This document shows, one piece after another, positions 14,828-24,087 of a stretch of 64,000 bases of DNA. The first letter of the stretch is position 1, and the number at the start of each line of letters is the position of its first letter. Under the pieces are notes generated by a model, which saw nothing but the letters and a program-made list of their open reading frames with translations, was not told the DNA's origin and did not search any database. The stretch comes from a virus. The translations under genes and the position numbers were made by a program. The stretch is taken from positions 1 to 64,000 of IMG/VR virus record IMGVR_UViG_3300022562_001969, one strand, 5' to 3'.

Positions 14828-15549
14828 AGTATTTAGCGTTTGACCTTGAAATTGCAGCGGAGATACCAGAAGGAGAAACCGATTGGAAGCAATACCGCCC
14901 CCTGGGGATCACCTGCGCGGCGGCCGCCGATAACGAGGGGAATTTGTGGAACTGGTGGGCCCACGATGACTATGGGCGATTTACGCCCCGGATGACCGGC
15001 GAGCAATGCCGGCAGATGTTGGCCGATCTGGGCCGGCTGGTCGATGGCTTTGATTACACCCTGCTCACCTGGAATGGCCTGGGCTTTGACTTCGATATTT
15101 TGGCGGAGGAGAGCGGGGAGCCTGAAATATGCAAACGGATGGCCTTGGATCACGTTGATTTAATGTTCCAGTTTTTTTGTTTCAAGGGTTACCCGCTGGG
15201 GCTGGACACCGCCGCAAAGGGGATGGGCCTGCCCGGCAAAACTGAGGGGATGGACAGGGCTAAAGCGCCGGAGTTGTGGGCTGCCGGGGAATATCATAAA
15301 GTCCTGGCGTATGTCAGCCAGGATGTCAAAGTGACCGTCACCTTAGCCCAGGCTATTAAAGCGCGAGGCGCGTTGAACTGGATCAGCCGGTCGGGCCGCG
15401 AAAATCAGTGCCAGTTTTTGGGTTTTATACCGGTCAGAGAGTGTATTACCGTGCCCGGTCCTGACACGTCCTGGATGACCGACCCCTGGCCCCGGTCGAA
15501 ATTTTACGAGTGGACGACGACGGAACAACTGTTAGTAATTGATAATTGA
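14824..15549 (+). CDS. PolB-like 3'-5' exonuclease / RNase H-fold protein
   Basis: A protein of 241 residues. FDLEIA near the start, LTWNGLGFDFDIL at about 80 and YVSQDVKVTV at about 165 give the three acidic motifs of DEDD exonucleases. It is a stand-alone exonuclease domain without a polymerase domain. It follows the DnaD/DnaC pair, so a role in element DNA replication or repair is likely. The final residues (LLVIDN) and stop are formed by the TTGATAATTGATAA repeat after it. Confidence 0.75.
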   Translation: MKYLAFDLEIAAEIPEGETDWKQYRPLGITCAAAADNEGNLWNWWAHDDYGRFTPRMTGEQCRQMLADLGRLVDGFDYTLLTWNGLGFDFDILAEESGEPEICKRMALDHVDLMFQFFCFKGYPLGLDTAAKGMGLPGKTEGMDRAKAPELWAAGEYHKVLAYVSQDVKVTVTLAQAIKARGALNWISRSGRENQCQFLGFIPVRECITVPGPDTSWMTDPWPRSKFYEWTTTEQLLVIDN

Positions 15550-15571
15550 TAATTGATAATTGATAATTGAC
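15536..15571. repeat. TTGATAATTGATAA short tandem repeat
   Basis: Four to five units of the 11-bp sequence TTGATAATTGA, cutting into the exonuclease stop. Related copies are at 26741-26775, 27022-27066 and 49846-49880. Confidence 0.7.
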
Positions 15572-15600
15572 ATTTTGGTTTAATTGAGGAGCTAACAACG

Positions 15601-16350
15601 ATGGAAATCAAAAACGTAACCGTTAAATATGGCCTGACTTACAACCTCGGCGATTATAACAATGTCCGGCCGGAGGTGGTCCTGTCGGCTGAACTGGCGG
15701 CAAATGAGGATCCGGCGGCCGCCTTGACCCTGCTGGAAGATCGAGCCCGGGCGCGGGTAGAGGCGATGGTAGATGAGGCGCTGGAACGGCTGGACGAGGC
15801 GCCATTTTTTTATGATGGCCCGCGATATACGCTTTATACGATGGACACGGATAAATTGGCCGTCATCGCCCCGGCCGGAGATCCCGCTCTGGCAGCGTGG
15901 CATGAGAAAGTCAGGAACCGGCGCTGCGCGGTGGTCAGCGCTGCGCTTGCCAGTGATAAGTATGCCGGTTATCGCCGGTTTGATTGCTCCAGTGGCGATC
16001 TATCTCGTCTGCCGCTATTGGAGAGTTTTAAGCGAATTGTCAACGCCGACTATGACCGCAATGCGACCACTTTCGCTTTGATAATGGCTGACGCTGACAT
16101 TCCCGACGGCTGGCGTTCTTCATCCTGGCATCTATCCAACCGGCTCAGAGAAAATGTGATCATTCAAATCGCGACAGAAGCTCAGGAAAAAGGCGTGGCT
16201 TTCATTGACGCCACCGGCGGCGATTTCACCAAGCTGCCGCCGCCGGTCAGCCGGCCGCCTGAGCCGGCGAGAATAGATGAGGATGAATTCGACGATGAAG
16301 ACGATGAGGATGAATTCGACGATGAAGACGATTATGAAGTCGAATTTTAA
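15601..16350 (+). CDS. hypothetical protein with acidic repeat tail
   Basis: A protein of 249 residues with a well-placed AGGAG upstream. The first 210 residues form a globular alpha/beta protein that I do not recognise. The tail is a duplicated acidic unit (DEDEFDDED) encoded by an exact DNA repeat at 16280-16327. Acidic tails of this kind are common on single-strand DNA binding and DNA-mimic proteins; that is only an analogy. Confidence 0.6.
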   Translation: MEIKNVTVKYGLTYNLGDYNNVRPEVVLSAELAANEDPAAALTLLEDRARARVEAMVDEALERLDEAPFFYDGPRYTLYTMDTDKLAVIAPAGDPALAAWHEKVRNRRCAVVSAALASDKYAGYRRFDCSSGDLSRLPLLESFKRIVNADYDRNATTFALIMADADIPDGWRSSSWHLSNRLRENVIIQIATEAQEKGVAFIDATGGDFTKLPPPVSRPPEPARIDEDEFDDEDDEDEFDDEDDYEVEF

Positions 16351-16552
16351 TTCGTCCGGCGACAGCTCAATCAGCCGCAGCCAATCGGCCGAAACCAGGC
16401 CGGGCCAGATGGTGGATTGGCTGGCTTTATTGGCGGTGTTGTTGGCCGCCCTGGCCATTATCGTGACCAGCGTCGGCCAGGATACCGGGGACGCCAGTTG
16501 CCAACAACAGGCTATTATAAACCAGATTATTAGCGGAGAGAGCGAACGATGA
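16334..16552 (+). CDS. single-pass membrane protein (spanin/holin-size)
   Basis: A protein of 72 residues with one strong transmembrane segment ([19 protein letters not shown]). It overlaps the upstream gene by 17 bp and the dCTP deaminase start by 4 bp. It might be a lysis accessory protein but nothing proves it. Confidence 0.55.
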   Translation: MKSNFNSSGDSSISRSQSAETRPGQMVDWLALLAVLLAALAIIVTSVGQDTGDASCQQQAIINQIISGESER

Positions 16553-17115
16553 GTATCAAGGCCGATGTTTGGATTGAGAAAATGGCCCTCGAGTACGGCA
16601 TGATTGAGTCCTTTCAGGCCGACCAGGTTCGCGAGGGGGTCATTTCCTACGGCCTCTCTTCCTATGGCTATGACATCCGTGTGGCAGACGAGTTCAAAAT
16701 CTTCACCAACGTCAACACCACCGTCGTCGATCCGAAAAACTTTGATCCTCAATCGTTTGTCGAGTTTCAGGGTGAGATTTGCACCATTCCCCCTAACTCT
16801 TTTGCCCTGGCCCGCAGCGTTGAATATATACGGATGCTGCGTAATGTAATAGGGATTACGTTGGGCAAATCGACTTATGCCCGCTGTGGGGTGATAACGA
16901 ATTTTACCCCCTTAGAAGCTGGTTGGGAGGGCCACATCACCATCGAGATTAGCAATACCACCCCCCTCCCGGCCCGCATCTACGCCAACGAGGGAATCGC
17001 CCAAATCCTGTTTTTCGCCAGCGATGAAGCTTGCCGGGTTAGCTACGCCGACCGGCGCGGCGGCCAGGGCGGCAAGTATCAGGGGCAGCGGGGTATCACG
17101 TTGCCGAGATTGTGA
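16549..17115 (+). CDS. dcd: dCTP deaminase
   Basis: A protein of 188 residues, the usual length. [12 protein letters not shown] near residue 35, [10 protein letters not shown] near 105 and the catalytic segment around [17 protein letters not shown] are all family signatures, including the conserved Glu that activates water. The product dUTP feeds dTMP synthesis. Together with the ribonucleotide reductase 2.7 kb downstream it forms a nucleotide supply set of the kind carried by large phages and plasmids. Start overlaps the upstream stop (ATGA). Confidence 0.95.
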   Translation: MSIKADVWIEKMALEYGMIESFQADQVREGVISYGLSSYGYDIRVADEFKIFTNVNTTVVDPKNFDPQSFVEFQGEICTIPPNSFALARSVEYIRMLRNVIGITLGKSTYARCGVITNFTPLEAGWEGHITIEISNTTPLPARIYANEGIAQILFFASDEACRVSYADRRGGQGGKYQGQRGITLPRL

Positions 17116-17178
17116 CGATGGACGATGGACGACCGACGATAGACGACGGGCACGGCGCCCAAAGGAGGAATCAAGACT

Positions 17179-17658
17179 ATGAGACTACTTGAAAAAATAT
17201 CTGATATGAATTGGTTTTCAGTAAAAGACGGCGATGCCAGAGCATTTGCCCTGATGCGCAGACACTATAGTTTTAATCACTATGCAGACAATAGGCGGGA
17301 AAACCTGAATTATCGGAACCGTTTTTTATTTGTCGGCCCCGGAGAGAAGATGATTTTAATGACTGCCGACTGCAAGGCGCTTTTTGTGTGGCGGAAATTC
17401 ATTGACGCTTCCGGCCAGAATGGCATTAATTGCGCCGTATTTCGCAACGAAAGCGCGTTGCTCTCAAGTAGTTTAATACTGGAAGCTGAAGCGCTCGCCT
17501 GGCGAAGATGGCCAAACGAGCGGTTGTACACCTATGTCAATCCCGACAAGGTGAGCGATAATCCTGGATATTGTTTCAAGTGCGCCGGATGGGTATATGT
17601 GGGAAAGACAAAGTATAATCGGCTCCATATTTTGGAAAAATGCGCCGGAGGGCAATGA
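17179..17658 (+). CDS. conserved phage-type protein, possible GNAT/Mom-like fold
   Basis: A protein of 159 residues with AAAGGAGG upstream. Motifs that look conserved are MRRHYSFNHYAD, WRKFIDASGQNGINCAVFRN, LYTYVNPDKV and NPGYCFKCAGW. The pattern reminds me of phage proteins with an acyltransferase-like fold such as the Mom DNA modification family, but the similarity is by eye only. No catalytic residue can be named with confidence. Confidence 0.6.
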   Translation: MRLLEKISDMNWFSVKDGDARAFALMRRHYSFNHYADNRRENLNYRNRFLFVGPGEKMILMTADCKALFVWRKFIDASGQNGINCAVFRNESALLSSSLILEAEALAWRRWPNERLYTYVNPDKVSDNPGYCFKCAGWVYVGKTKYNRLHILEKCAGGQ

Positions 17659-17987
17659 GGCTCTTGAATAAGGAAATGGAGCCTCATAAATTTGATGCCA
17701 TTTTGGGCGGGGCCGCCCCAACGACAGGGGACCAACGGCATAGGCCAGCCATCCGCAGGGCATAAGCTGCGGACGTAACACCGCCCGATTAGATGATATA
17801 GCCCGGAAGCCATAGCCCATAGGGTTGATATACCGGGACAGGTAGGCCAATAAATCATATATGGCGGAATGGTCTACCCGCAAGCTGAGTGTGCGTGTTG
17901 ACAGTAGGATACTGGAACCGGCTGGCCCGGCCGTCTCAGTAGGGCCCAGAAATATCCACCATTCATTACGTTGAAAGGAAGGTAGAT
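17659..17987. other. 329-bp gap without a supported gene
   Basis: No rightward frame here has a start and coding character. A leftward frame (to 18003) is open across it but overlaps the 17179 gene extensively and has no ribosome binding site. The left part has small GC-rich inverted repeats (GGGGCCGCCCC at 17709). A function in RNA is possible but not shown. Confidence 0.4.
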
Positions 17988-18551
17988 TTGAATCAATTAA
18001 CAAGCATCACTGATCAACCGGCTCGCTGTACTTGCGGCTGGCAGGGGACGGTATGGGATTGCGAGGCCAATGAAGCCGAGGATAGCGATGGGGAACTACT
18101 TTGCCCAAATTGTTTGGCGGAAGTAGCCGTTTATGCGTCGCCAACTTTTAATGAGATTGTGGCCCTGTTGGACCGCTGTGGTTTACCGGTGACGATTCGT
18201 TACGATCCTGAGCGGGCGGCGAATCGGTTTACCGTAATTGGCCCGGCTGAGGTGGGGCGACTGTGCGATACGGATGAGCCGCTGGTAGTTTTGCGCGGGT
18301 GGTTAGTCGAAAGACTGATGATCTGTGATGGTTGCCAACATTTACGAAAAAGCCTTCATCGTTCTGGCAGGAATCCGGTTTATCAATCTCATTGTGAACA
18401 TCCTCAGATTATCCAGGATCACGATGTTATTTGTAGAGGCAGGATGAATATGGTCAAAAGGCCGGGCCGATATATTATCAGAAGCGCGTCAATTCAAATC
18501 AATAGGCCCAATTGGTGTCCAATATTAAATAATAAAGAGCTAGAGGCATAA
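17988..18551 (+). CDS. zinc-ribbon hypothetical protein
   Basis: A protein of 187 residues from a TTG start behind GAAAGGAAGG. Cysteine pairs CTCGW..., LCPNCL form an N-terminal zinc ribbon, and CDGCQH with a later Cys/His set forms a second possible metal site. No family recognised; it is part of the rightward block. Confidence 0.55.
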   Translation: MNQLTSITDQPARCTCGWQGTVWDCEANEAEDSDGELLCPNCLAEVAVYASPTFNEIVALLDRCGLPVTIRYDPERAANRFTVIGPAEVGRLCDTDEPLVVLRGWLVERLMICDGCQHLRKSLHRSGRNPVYQSHCEHPQIIQDHDVICRGRMNMVKRPGRYIIRSASIQINRPNWCPILNNKELEA

Positions 18552-18553
18552 TC

Positions 18554-19141
18554 ATGGCATTTGATCCGCAAAGTTGGAATAAACAATTCTTGGCCAGCCC
18601 CGGCTACAATGACGCCCAAAATTATGGGGCGCAGATTAAGACCACGCCCGGCGCAACGTGGCGGGTGATCGGGGTGCATCATCTGAGCGGGGCGGAGAAT
18701 ATGGGCAATCACCATATTTATTGCGATGTCCTGGCCGCAGGGGGAGAACGGGTTAACCTGGCCCGTTTGAGGTTATTGCAAGGCCAACAAGCCCCGGTGT
18801 ACGCCGTAATTGACAAGCCGGCCAATGAGCCGGGGACCAACTTCCCCCTCTGGGGCGAGACGCCGGCAACGGTGATGGTGGCCGGCGCGACCAGCGATTC
18901 GGTCAGCGGTCTGCGGATCAACCATGCGGACGAGGAGATCGGCAATACAATCGGCCATCATTCGTTTTATGTGGTTTGGCAAGCCGCCGCCGGGGTGGTT
19001 GAGCCGGAGCCTGAGCCGGAGCCGCCCGCTGAAACTGTTAGCGTCTTGACCTTGCGGGTAAAACGCGAGGATTTGCTAAAGATTAGCCCCGATGCGGCCG
19101 GGTTTATCGAGTTGGTTTTTGATGTGCAGGGGCCGAAATGA
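18554..19141 (+). CDS. hypothetical beta-rich protein
   Basis: A protein of 195 residues. The first 140 residues look like a beta-sandwich (VIGVHHLSGAENMGNHHIY and SVSGLRINHADEEIGNTIGH segments), then an EPEPEPEP linker and a short C-terminal strand region. The design suggests a carbohydrate- or surface-binding module, without a firm family. Confidence 0.55.
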   Translation: MAFDPQSWNKQFLASPGYNDAQNYGAQIKTTPGATWRVIGVHHLSGAENMGNHHIYCDVLAAGGERVNLARLRLLQGQQAPVYAVIDKPANEPGTNFPLWGETPATVMVAGATSDSVSGLRINHADEEIGNTIGHHSFYVVWQAAAGVVEPEPEPEPPAETVSVLTLRVKREDLLKISPDAAGFIELVFDVQGPK

Positions 19142-19188
19142 ACTATTACTACGCCTGGAAGAATAACGAGAAAGGAGGAATCAAGACG

Positions 19189-19473
19189 ATGAGCAAAGAA
19201 AAGCCGATTTGGCGAGACGGGGAACCTGAAAACTTAGCAGCGGCAGCGAATGATGCGTTGGAGTGGCTTAGATTATTTCAGAATTATTTAAGCCAACATA
19301 TCACTTCTGAAAAATCGGAGTGGGATCAAGCCAAAATAACGCTTGGCGGAGCTATAAGGAACTTATTGGCTTATCTCCCATCCGGCGAACCGCTGTATTT
19401 GGAAACTCACACAAAAACCGGGGTGGTTTTTGAGGTGGTAATATCATCGCAGAAAAAGATAGCGACGAAATGA
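19189..19473 (+). CDS. hypothetical small protein
   Basis: A protein of 94 residues. The chosen ATG follows AAAGGAGGAATCAAGACG, the same leader as before the gene at 17179; an earlier ATG at 19138 overlaps the upstream stop and would add 17 residues. No family recognised. Confidence 0.5.
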   Translation: MSKEKPIWRDGEPENLAAAANDALEWLRLFQNYLSQHITSEKSEWDQAKITLGGAIRNLLAYLPSGEPLYLETHTKTGVVFEVVISSQKKIATK

Positions 19474-19553
19474 ACTATTACTACCGCCAGTGTCGAGTTA
19501 TCGCTCACGGCGCAACTACGACGCGCAGCCGTTGAAGGATGAAAGGTGCGATA

Positions 19554-19763
19554 ATGGCTAGATTGACAATCATGGCAAGCGAGAAACAAGCGATTGAGAT
19601 TGGAGGGCTGGTTGACGAGTTAGGAGTTGGATTTTATCGTGACGTTAAAGCAAAGTCAGGAGTCGGTAGAATGAAACCTTTCTCTCATCTAACCAGGTTA
19701 GAGGCTGATACAGTTATCGAGATGTTGAAGACTGAATTAAATAAGCAGTCTTCATCTCATTAA
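19554..19763 (+). CDS. hypothetical small protein
   Basis: A protein of 69 residues, with GAAAGGTGCGATA before the ATG. It lies just upstream of the ribonucleotide reductase gene. No family recognised. Confidence 0.5.
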   Translation: MARLTIMASEKQAIEIGGLVDELGVGFYRDVKAKSGVGRMKPFSHLTRLEADTVIEMLKTELNKQSSSH

Positions 19764-19782
19764 ACTAAACGAGGTAAATATA

Positions 19783-22242
19783 GTGAATAGCGAATTAAAT
19801 GAAGTAAAGACCGAGCAAGGATTCACCCCGGTCGAATGGACTGAATCGGCGTTAAGAATTCTAAGAGAGCGCTACCTGCAATCGGGCGAAAGCCCGGAGG
19901 ATATGCTTAGGCGCGTGGCCGGAGCCATAGCTGAGGGGGACCGGGATGTAATAAGAGCAAAGTGGGAGGATCGTATTAAACATCATGAAAAGGCCGATAA
20001 CCCTAGCGTTAAGACCGATATCGAAGCGATGGTTGAATCCGAAATAAGTAAGATCGCCAAAGAATTTTACGACCTGATGGCCAGCCATAAATTTATGCCA
20101 AATTCGCCCACCCTGATGAACGCCGGGCTGGATAATGATCTGCAATACTCGGCCTGTTATGTTTTGCCGGTTGAAGATAGCATTGAGGGTATCTTTGATG
20201 CGATTAAGCACGCCGCGCTGATTCACAAAACCGGCGGCGGGACGGGCTTCGCCTTTAGTCGTTTGCGCCCCAATGGAAACCGGGTCAATACCAGCGGCGG
20301 GGTGGCCAGCGGCCCGGTGAGCTTTATGAGGGTCTTTGATGGGGCCACTGAAGCCATTAAGCAAGGCGGCCGCCGCCGGGGGGCCAATATGGGCATCCTC
20401 CGGGTTGATCACCCCGACATAGAAGAATTTATCAGCTGTAAACTCGACGGCGGGATCACGAATTTTAATATCTCGGTGGCCGTCACTGAAGCCTTTATGG
20501 ACGCATTGTTAAACCATAGCAACGACAGCGTGGTTGGTAGCAACTATAATTTAATCGCCCAACCAGGCTGGCCCAAGTCAAACGGAGATGGAGTTTACGA
20601 GGGGGGCGAGGTCATTGGCCAGAAAAACGCTCGGCAGATTTGGGACATGATCGTAGACGCAGCCTGGCATACTGGGGACCCAGGGTTAATTTTCCTGGAT
20701 CGGATAAATCATAGCGGCGCTAACCCCGTTCCCGATTTATACAACATAGAGACGTGTAACCCGTGCGGTGAACAAAATTTATATCCAAATGACGCTTGCA
20801 ACCTCGGTTCTATAAACCTGTCCAAATTCATCGTAAATGGCGATTTCGATTGGGAAGAACTTTCAGACGCCGTAAAAACTGCGGTCCATTTCCTGGATAA
20901 CGTAATCACCGTAAATCCATATCCTCTGCCTGAGATAGACAAAATGGTCAAATCAGTCAGGCGAATTGGTCTGGGCGTAATGGGTTGGGCGGACGTTCTA
21001 TTTGAGTTGGGAATTCCGTATAACAGCGAACGCGCGCTTGGTCTGGCGGCTACGGTCAGCACACACATTAATGCGGTGGCCACCGTAGCGTCTAAAGGCT
21101 TGTCGAAAGAAAGAGGCGTTTTCCCGTTGTGGGACAAAAGCATTTATAAATATGGTCCAGAATTAAGAAACGGAACTTTGACCACCATCGCCCCCACCGG
21201 CTCAATTAGCATCATCGCGGGTTGCAGCAGCGGCATTGAGCCAATTTTTGCCCTGGCCTATCAACACAAAGTTAAGCAGCCCGATGGCGAGCGGGTGTTA
21301 ACCTTTGTCAATCCAATATTTGAACGAGTGGCCAGGGAAAAGGGCTTTTGGCGTGATGATTTGAAAGAAAAAATCCTTGAAACCGGGTCTTGTCAGGGGG
21401 CGCCGGAAGTCCCTGAAGATGTTCGAAATGTATTTGTGACCGCTCATGAGATCAGCCCGGATTGGCACGTTCGTATGCAAGCGGCCTTCCAGAAACATAC
21501 CGATAATGGGGTTAGCAAGACGATCAATCTACCTAATAGCGCCACCCGCCAGGATATTGAAGACGCTTACCTGTTGGCCTATCAAACCGGGTGTTTGGGG
21601 ATTACGGTTTTTCGGGACGGCTGCAAAAGCGAACAAGTGCTAAATGTGGGGGTCAAAAAAGAGACAACGCCGGCCAAAGCAAATGGAGACTTGACCGGCG
21701 GGGCCTCAACCATCAGTAAAACCCCTAAAGTGCGACCGGTGAAATTGCATGGCGCCACCTACCGCAAGAAGACACCGGTCGGCACAGCCTATATTACCGT
21801 CAACGCCAATGGCGATGGTGATCAAGACCCCTTTGAGGTCTTCATCAATGTGGGCAAGGCCGGCTCCGATGTGGCCGCCGACGCTGAGGGCCTGGGCCGC
21901 TTGATTAGTCTCATTTTACGCCTGCCCGGCCCTCTAAGCGCTACCGAGCGAGCCAAAGATATTGTCAGCCAACTACGCGGCATTGGGTCCGGCCGGGCGC
22001 AGGGCTTTGGCCCGAATCGGGTGATGAGCCTGGCGGACGGCGTGGCCCAGGCCCTGGCCGAGCGTCTGGGGATTCAGCTGACGGTCAGTTTGCCCGGCTT
22101 GCCCGATGTGGGTGAGAGCGCGCCGGGCGAGCAGCCTCTGGGCCGGCCGGCCGGCGACCTGTGCCCGGAATGTGGCCAGGCGGCTTTTGTGCTTGAGGAG
22201 GGGTGTCAGAAATGTTATGGTTGTGGGTTTAGTGAATGTTGA
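19783..22242 (+). CDS. nrdJ: adenosylcobalamin-dependent ribonucleoside-diphosphate reductase (class II)
   Basis: A protein of 819 residues from a GTG start. NSPTLMNAG, SACYVLPVEDS, KTGGGTGFAFSRLRP and NPCGEQNL are signatures of the class II (NrdJ) enzyme, with the Cys pairs and the catalytic NPCGE loop intact. The C-terminal 40 residues (CPECGQAAFVLEEGCQKC) form a zinc-ribbon-like tail with Cys pairs usual for this subclass. It reduces ribonucleotides with B12 and needs no oxygen, so it could work in any growth state of the host. Neighbour to dcd; both supply DNA precursors for the element. Confidence 0.95.
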   Translation: MNSELNEVKTEQGFTPVEWTESALRILRERYLQSGESPEDMLRRVAGAIAEGDRDVIRAKWEDRIKHHEKADNPSVKTDIEAMVESEISKIAKEFYDLMASHKFMPNSPTLMNAGLDNDLQYSACYVLPVEDSIEGIFDAIKHAALIHKTGGGTGFAFSRLRPNGNRVNTSGGVASGPVSFMRVFDGATEAIKQGGRRRGANMGILRVDHPDIEEFISCKLDGGITNFNISVAVTEAFMDALLNHSNDSVVGSNYNLIAQPGWPKSNGDGVYEGGEVIGQKNARQIWDMIVDAAWHTGDPGLIFLDRINHSGANPVPDLYNIETCNPCGEQNLYPNDACNLGSINLSKFIVNGDFDWEELSDAVKTAVHFLDNVITVNPYPLPEIDKMVKSVRRIGLGVMGWADVLFELGIPYNSERALGLAATVSTHINAVATVASKGLSKERGVFPLWDKSIYKYGPELRNGTLTTIAPTGSISIIAGCSSGIEPIFALAYQHKVKQPDGERVLTFVNPIFERVAREKGFWRDDLKEKILETGSCQGAPEVPEDVRNVFVTAHEISPDWHVRMQAAFQKHTDNGVSKTINLPNSATRQDIEDAYLLAYQTGCLGITVFRDGCKSEQVLNVGVKKETTPAKANGDLTGGASTISKTPKVRPVKLHGATYRKKTPVGTAYITVNANGDGDQDPFEVFINVGKAGSDVAADAEGLGRLISLILRLPGPLSATERAKDIVSQLRGIGSGRAQGFGPNRVMSLADGVAQALAERLGIQLTVSLPGLPDVGESAPGEQPLGRPAGDLCPECGQAAFVLEEGCQKCYGCGFSEC

Positions 22243-22243
22243 A

Positions 22244-22726
22244 ATGAAAATGATATTTATTAAACCGGACTTAGAAGCGATTACCTTGTGGGAGCCGTGG
22301 GCCACTCTGGTGGCCTATGGATACAAACAATATGAAACGCGATCCTGGCAGACACAGCATCGAGGGCCATTGCTGATTCACGCCGCCAGGCGGCCGCCCA
22401 TGGCAGCGGATTTATCGCCCGCTCCTATTCGCCAGGCATTGGATGAAATTGGTATCAAGGCTGAAACTGATTTCCATTTAGGTTGCGGGATAGCCATTGT
22501 GCAACTAACGGGAGTTTATCGAACTGAAGCGATAGTAGATAGATTGACTGACCAGGATTTAGCTTTTGGTGATTTTGCACTTGATCGTTACACCTGGGTC
22601 TTAATCGCTCCCCAACGCTTAAAAGAACCATTGCCATTGCGTGACCAAGAGGGAATATGGTCAGTAAGCGATGATGTAGCAAGGCGACTGCGGGCTTTTG
22701 AATTAGCAGGTGTTAAAAGTATATGA
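22244..22726 (+). CDS. ASCH/PUA-like domain protein
   Basis: A protein of 160 residues. ITLWEPWATLVAYGYKQYET followed by RGPLLIHAAR is the classic start of ASCH-domain proteins, an RNA-binding PUA-like fold. Common in phages and mobile elements; ligand unknown. Start ATG lies one base after the nrdJ stop. Confidence 0.8.
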   Translation: MKMIFIKPDLEAITLWEPWATLVAYGYKQYETRSWQTQHRGPLLIHAARRPPMAADLSPAPIRQALDEIGIKAETDFHLGCGIAIVQLTGVYRTEAIVDRLTDQDLAFGDFALDRYTWVLIAPQRLKEPLPLRDQEGIWSVSDDVARRLRAFELAGVKSI

Positions 22727-22881
22727 AGATCATAGTCAGAAGCAGAGCGGGCGGCTATTCTGGCCCGCTGCGTGGTTAAACGGCGGGGTGGCTTTGGCTT
22801 ATTTCGTAGTTTCAATGTGCCCCCTAAAGGGCAACGGGATCGCAGAAAATTTATTCAGCAATCACAGGAGGATACAGGCGC

Positions 22882-23838
22882 GTGAGTTTTGAGATCAGGC
22901 GGAGATCGAAGCCGGTGGGCGTTTTCTCGGACAACGGGACGTTGGGGCTGGATGTTTATTTGAGGCACATTGGCGGCCACGGTTATTTGAGCCGGGCCGG
23001 GGAATTGGCGCTATTTAACCAACTGGATGAGGCTTATCCGGAGCGGCTGGCCGCTAAACCGGGGGCCAGTTTCCCGGTCAACTGCCGGCCGATTGTCGCT
23101 GAAATCTCCGGCTATTATTACAAATTGGTGGTGGCGGTGGCCAACGGCTACAAAGGGGGCCACACCCTCCCTTTCGCCGATCTCATCCAGGCCGGCAATG
23201 AGGGCCTGCTGCGGGCGATCTGGCGCTTTGATCAATCTCGCGGCCATCGCTTTTCCACCTACGCCACCTATTGGATCAGGCAGGCTGTTCTCCGGGCCAT
23301 CCCGGAGCAGGGTCGCGCCATCCGGCTGCCGGTTTACCAATATAGCCGCTGGGTGCAGATCTGCCAATTGATAGATAATGGGGATCGGGATCAGGAGCCG
23401 GATTGGGCGGAAATCGCCCGGAAAGTCAGCACCGCCGAGGCCCCGGTTACACCGGGGGGGGCGGTCCAGACCTTCCACCTGGGGCTGCGGTCGTTGACAG
23501 TCTCGCTGGATGAGCAATGGTACCCGGAGGAGGAGGAGACCGATAAATACGCGACAATTGCCGCCGAAACGCCGGGCGCGGAAGCGCTGATGGAAAAGAT
23601 GGACGCCGCCGAAGTCATTAACCGGGCTTTAGATAAGCTGCCGGCCCGGCTGGCCAAAATCATCAGCCTCCGCTTTGGCCTGTCCGGGGACGCCCCGCTG
23701 ATCCTGGAAGATATTGCCAAAAAGTTTGGTCTGACCCGGGAGCGGGTCCGCCAACTGGAAAAGGAGGCGCTGGTGATGCTGCGCCAAAATGGCGACCTGG
23801 CCTGTTTGGTCGCGAAAAGTGAGACTGAAGATGGCTGA
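22882..23838 (+). CDS. sigma-70 family RNA polymerase sigma factor
   Basis: A protein of 318 residues from a GTG start behind AGGAGG. Region 1.2 (LDVYLRHIGGHGYLSRAGEL), region 2 (LIQAGNEGLLRAIWRFDQSR and FSTYATYWIRQAVLRAI) and region 4 (LTRERVRQLEKEAL) are all present, so it is a group 1/2-like (RpoD-type) factor and not an ECF factor. Being at the end of a phage-like rightward block, it probably directs host polymerase to element promoters. Confidence 0.9.
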   Translation: MSFEIRRRSKPVGVFSDNGTLGLDVYLRHIGGHGYLSRAGELALFNQLDEAYPERLAAKPGASFPVNCRPIVAEISGYYYKLVVAVANGYKGGHTLPFADLIQAGNEGLLRAIWRFDQSRGHRFSTYATYWIRQAVLRAIPEQGRAIRLPVYQYSRWVQICQLIDNGDRDQEPDWAEIARKVSTAEAPVTPGGAVQTFHLGLRSLTVSLDEQWYPEEEETDKYATIAAETPGAEALMEKMDAAEVINRALDKLPARLAKIISLRFGLSGDAPLILEDIAKKFGLTRERVRQLEKEALVMLRQNGDLACLVAKSETEDG

Positions 23839-23856
23839 CGAAATCGGTTTCAATCG

Positions 23857-23893
23857 GTTTCAATCTCTCATTCGAGATAATCGGCCTTTGAAC
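23857..23893. CRISPR. solitary 37-bp CRISPR repeat
   Basis: A complete, exact copy of the repeat of the array at 25478-26098, lying 1.6 kb away, 18 bp after the sigma factor stop. It is preceded by a partial duplicate of its first nine bases (GTTTCAATCGGTTTCAATC). Read leftward it encodes the last residues and stop of a small protein. Confidence 0.9.
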
Positions 23894-24036
23894 GCGGCGT
23901 AGGCCGGGGCCGGCGCTCGCAAGGGAATGACGCCCGGCCGCTCGGCCGCGCCAGGCGCTAACCCCAACCAGACCAGGAGGCCCAACAAGCCCAGCAGCCC
24001 CCATTTGATATATGACAAAATATGGCTATAATTCAT
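23860..24036 (-). CDS. small membrane peptide ending inside a CRISPR repeat
   Basis: An open frame of 58 residues. GAGGAG lies about 12 bases before the ATG. Residues 12-30 (WGLLGLLGLLVWLGLAPGA) are a strong transmembrane or signal segment; the rest is basic. The last ten codons (FKGRLSRMRD) and the TGA stop are read from the solitary CRISPR repeat. It may be a truncated protein whose end was replaced by the repeat. It is below usual annotation length, so certainty is modest. Confidence 0.45.
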   Translation of the reverse strand: MNYSHILSYIKWGLLGLLGLLVWLGLAPGAAERPGVIPLRAPAPAYAAFKGRLSRMRD

Positions 24037-24087
24037 CTTAGTCTTTACTCCTCTCTTTATACGTCAGGAGTTTGGATAATGAGTGAA

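Noticed and set aside
15601-16350. Acidic protein as a single-strand DNA-binding protein
   Set aside because: Only the acidic tail argues for it; no OB-fold signature could be seen, so the gene is left as hypothetical.
17473-18003. Leftward frame of 176 codons
   Set aside because: Overlaps the 17179 gene in antisense and has no ribosome binding site; kept only as a note on the gap.
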